A stretch of DNA of 64,000 nt, taken from assembly GCF_003075375.1 (NCBI RefSeq), contig NZ_QDFT01000004.1, forward strand, positions 62,001 to 126,000, in the 5' to 3' direction. Position numbers and translations under genes: made by a program. The notes below the pieces were generated by a model. The model ran no database searches. It was not told the origin of the DNA and was given only the letters and a program-made list of their open reading frames with translations. Below, piece by piece: positions 63,456 to 64,000 of this stretch. The stretch comes from Microbacterium testaceum (GTDB lineage Bacteria; Actinomycetota; Actinomycetes; Actinomycetales; Microbacteriaceae). Every line of letters starts with the position of its first letter. The first letter of the stretch is position 1.

Positions 63456-64000
63456 GCGAGGGCCGCCGACGTCGCCGGATGCCACGGGACCCGCAGACGC
63501 CGGTCCCGGGCCGCCCGCGCGGGTGACGGCATCCGGTCCGACGACGGCGCGCACCACCGCGTCGACGACGGCCTCGAGCGGACCCCGACCGATCGTGAGG
63601 GCCCAGACGGTGCATCCGACGATCAGCCCCAGGGTGAGGGGACCGAACAATCCCAGCTCGCGGACGCCGTACAGGTCGGAGGTGTCGCCGAGCACGGCGA
63701 GCGCGACGACCGCCCACACCACCAGCTGCAGCACATACGCCGTCAGCGGCATCGAGCCCACGGCCCGCAGCGGGATCGCGAGCCAGCGCAGCGGCGTGCG
63801 GCACAGCAGCAGGCACAGCCCGATCGCGGTGATCGCGAAACCGCCCGAGCCGATCACCTCCCACAGGCCCGAGGAATGGTCCTCGGCCGTCAGAACGGCG
63901 GCGAGGTAGCCCCCACCGGACACGAGGGGCGCGGTGGCGAGAGCGAACCCGTACCCCGCCAGCATCAGCGAGACGCCGCCGAGGACGAGCAGCGCCTGCT
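63453..64000 (-). CDS. DUF418-like membrane protein, C-terminal part (cut by the window edge)
   Basis: The last ~180 residues of a larger polytopic membrane protein. Helices in GSGGFAITAIGLCLLLCRTP and SMPLTAYVLQLVVWAVVALA, and the PLRAVGSMPLTAYVLQ stretch, fit the C-terminal part of DUF418/acyltransferase-3-like proteins. The open frame continues beyond the right edge. Ends next to argH. Confidence 0.7.

Overview
This is a high-GC actinobacterial chromosome segment. The GarA/FtsR/MerR cluster, the ParA-ScpA-ScpB-RluB-TyrA-Cmk-Der operon, the mycobacterial-type Mks/Jet genes, many leaderless-looking starts and the small Microbacteriaceae proteins all point to Actinomycetota, order Micrococcales, most likely the genus Microbacterium. 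The genus is an inference from gene content and base usage, not from a marker gene. Both ends cut a gene: pyruvate carboxylase at the left (N-terminal part) and a membrane acyltransferase/DUF418-like protein at the right (C-terminal part).

Layout. 1-5.8 kb: pyc start, a stand-alone ParA-like ATPase, then a leftward regulatory cluster garA-ftsR-merR (the FHA regulator of 2-oxoglutarate metabolism and two MerR proteins related to mycobacterial Rv1828 and Rv1830), a CopC-like protein and lpdA. 5.8-12.5 kb: a repeat-rich gap, then a CYTH protein, a glutamine amidotransferase, NAD(P)HX epimerase, a YihY/BrkB membrane protein, prepilin peptidase, DUF1905, DUF2809, Mug glycosylase and an alpha/beta hydrolase. 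12.5-22.1 kb: two related GT39-type membrane glycosyltransferases flank a secreted GH5-CBM2 glucanase and a Lrp / class III aminotransferase / APC permease cluster that looks like amine or amino-acid catabolism. The permease seems to start at an ACG codon.

22.2-27.8 kb: a Wadjet/MksFEB-like condensin operon (jetA, jetB, jetC) with no jetD nuclease beside it. 28-36 kb: a CPA1 sodium/proton antiporter; a leftward, tightly coupled operon of a barstar-like inhibitor, a glycine-rich fragment and two paralogous membrane proteins (possibly an orphan toxin-immunity locus); a NarL-type two-component system; and a divergent MacB-type ABC exporter. 36-42 kb: a MarR/MFS divergent pair, a shikimate-dehydrogenase-like enzyme, an unrecorded-looking 35-residue peptide gene with its own terminator, a YnfA protein, an FAD dehydrogenase and a lipoprotein.

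42-47.9 kb: an accessory stretch with many small proteins. It holds three paralogous ~115-125 residue proteins of unknown function, a DUF7882-like protein with a 54-residue membrane partner, a MarR regulator, a SUFU-domain protein, a possible HEPN remnant, an Excalibur-domain secreted protein and tRNA-Pro(GGG). 48-51.7 kb: a GNAT acetyltransferase, an S4 RNA-binding protein, a NUDIX fusion protein and two DUF805 proteins, with inverted-repeat elements between. 51.7-64 kb: conserved housekeeping genes, all leftward: der, cmk, tyrA, rluB, scpB, scpA, parA, DUF4184, tyrS, a SatD-like pair and argH.

The most interesting points are the jetABC locus without jetD, the ACG start, the barstar operon, the 35-residue peptide gene, the paralogous small-protein array, and two families of inverted-repeat (REP-like) elements spread over distant gaps.
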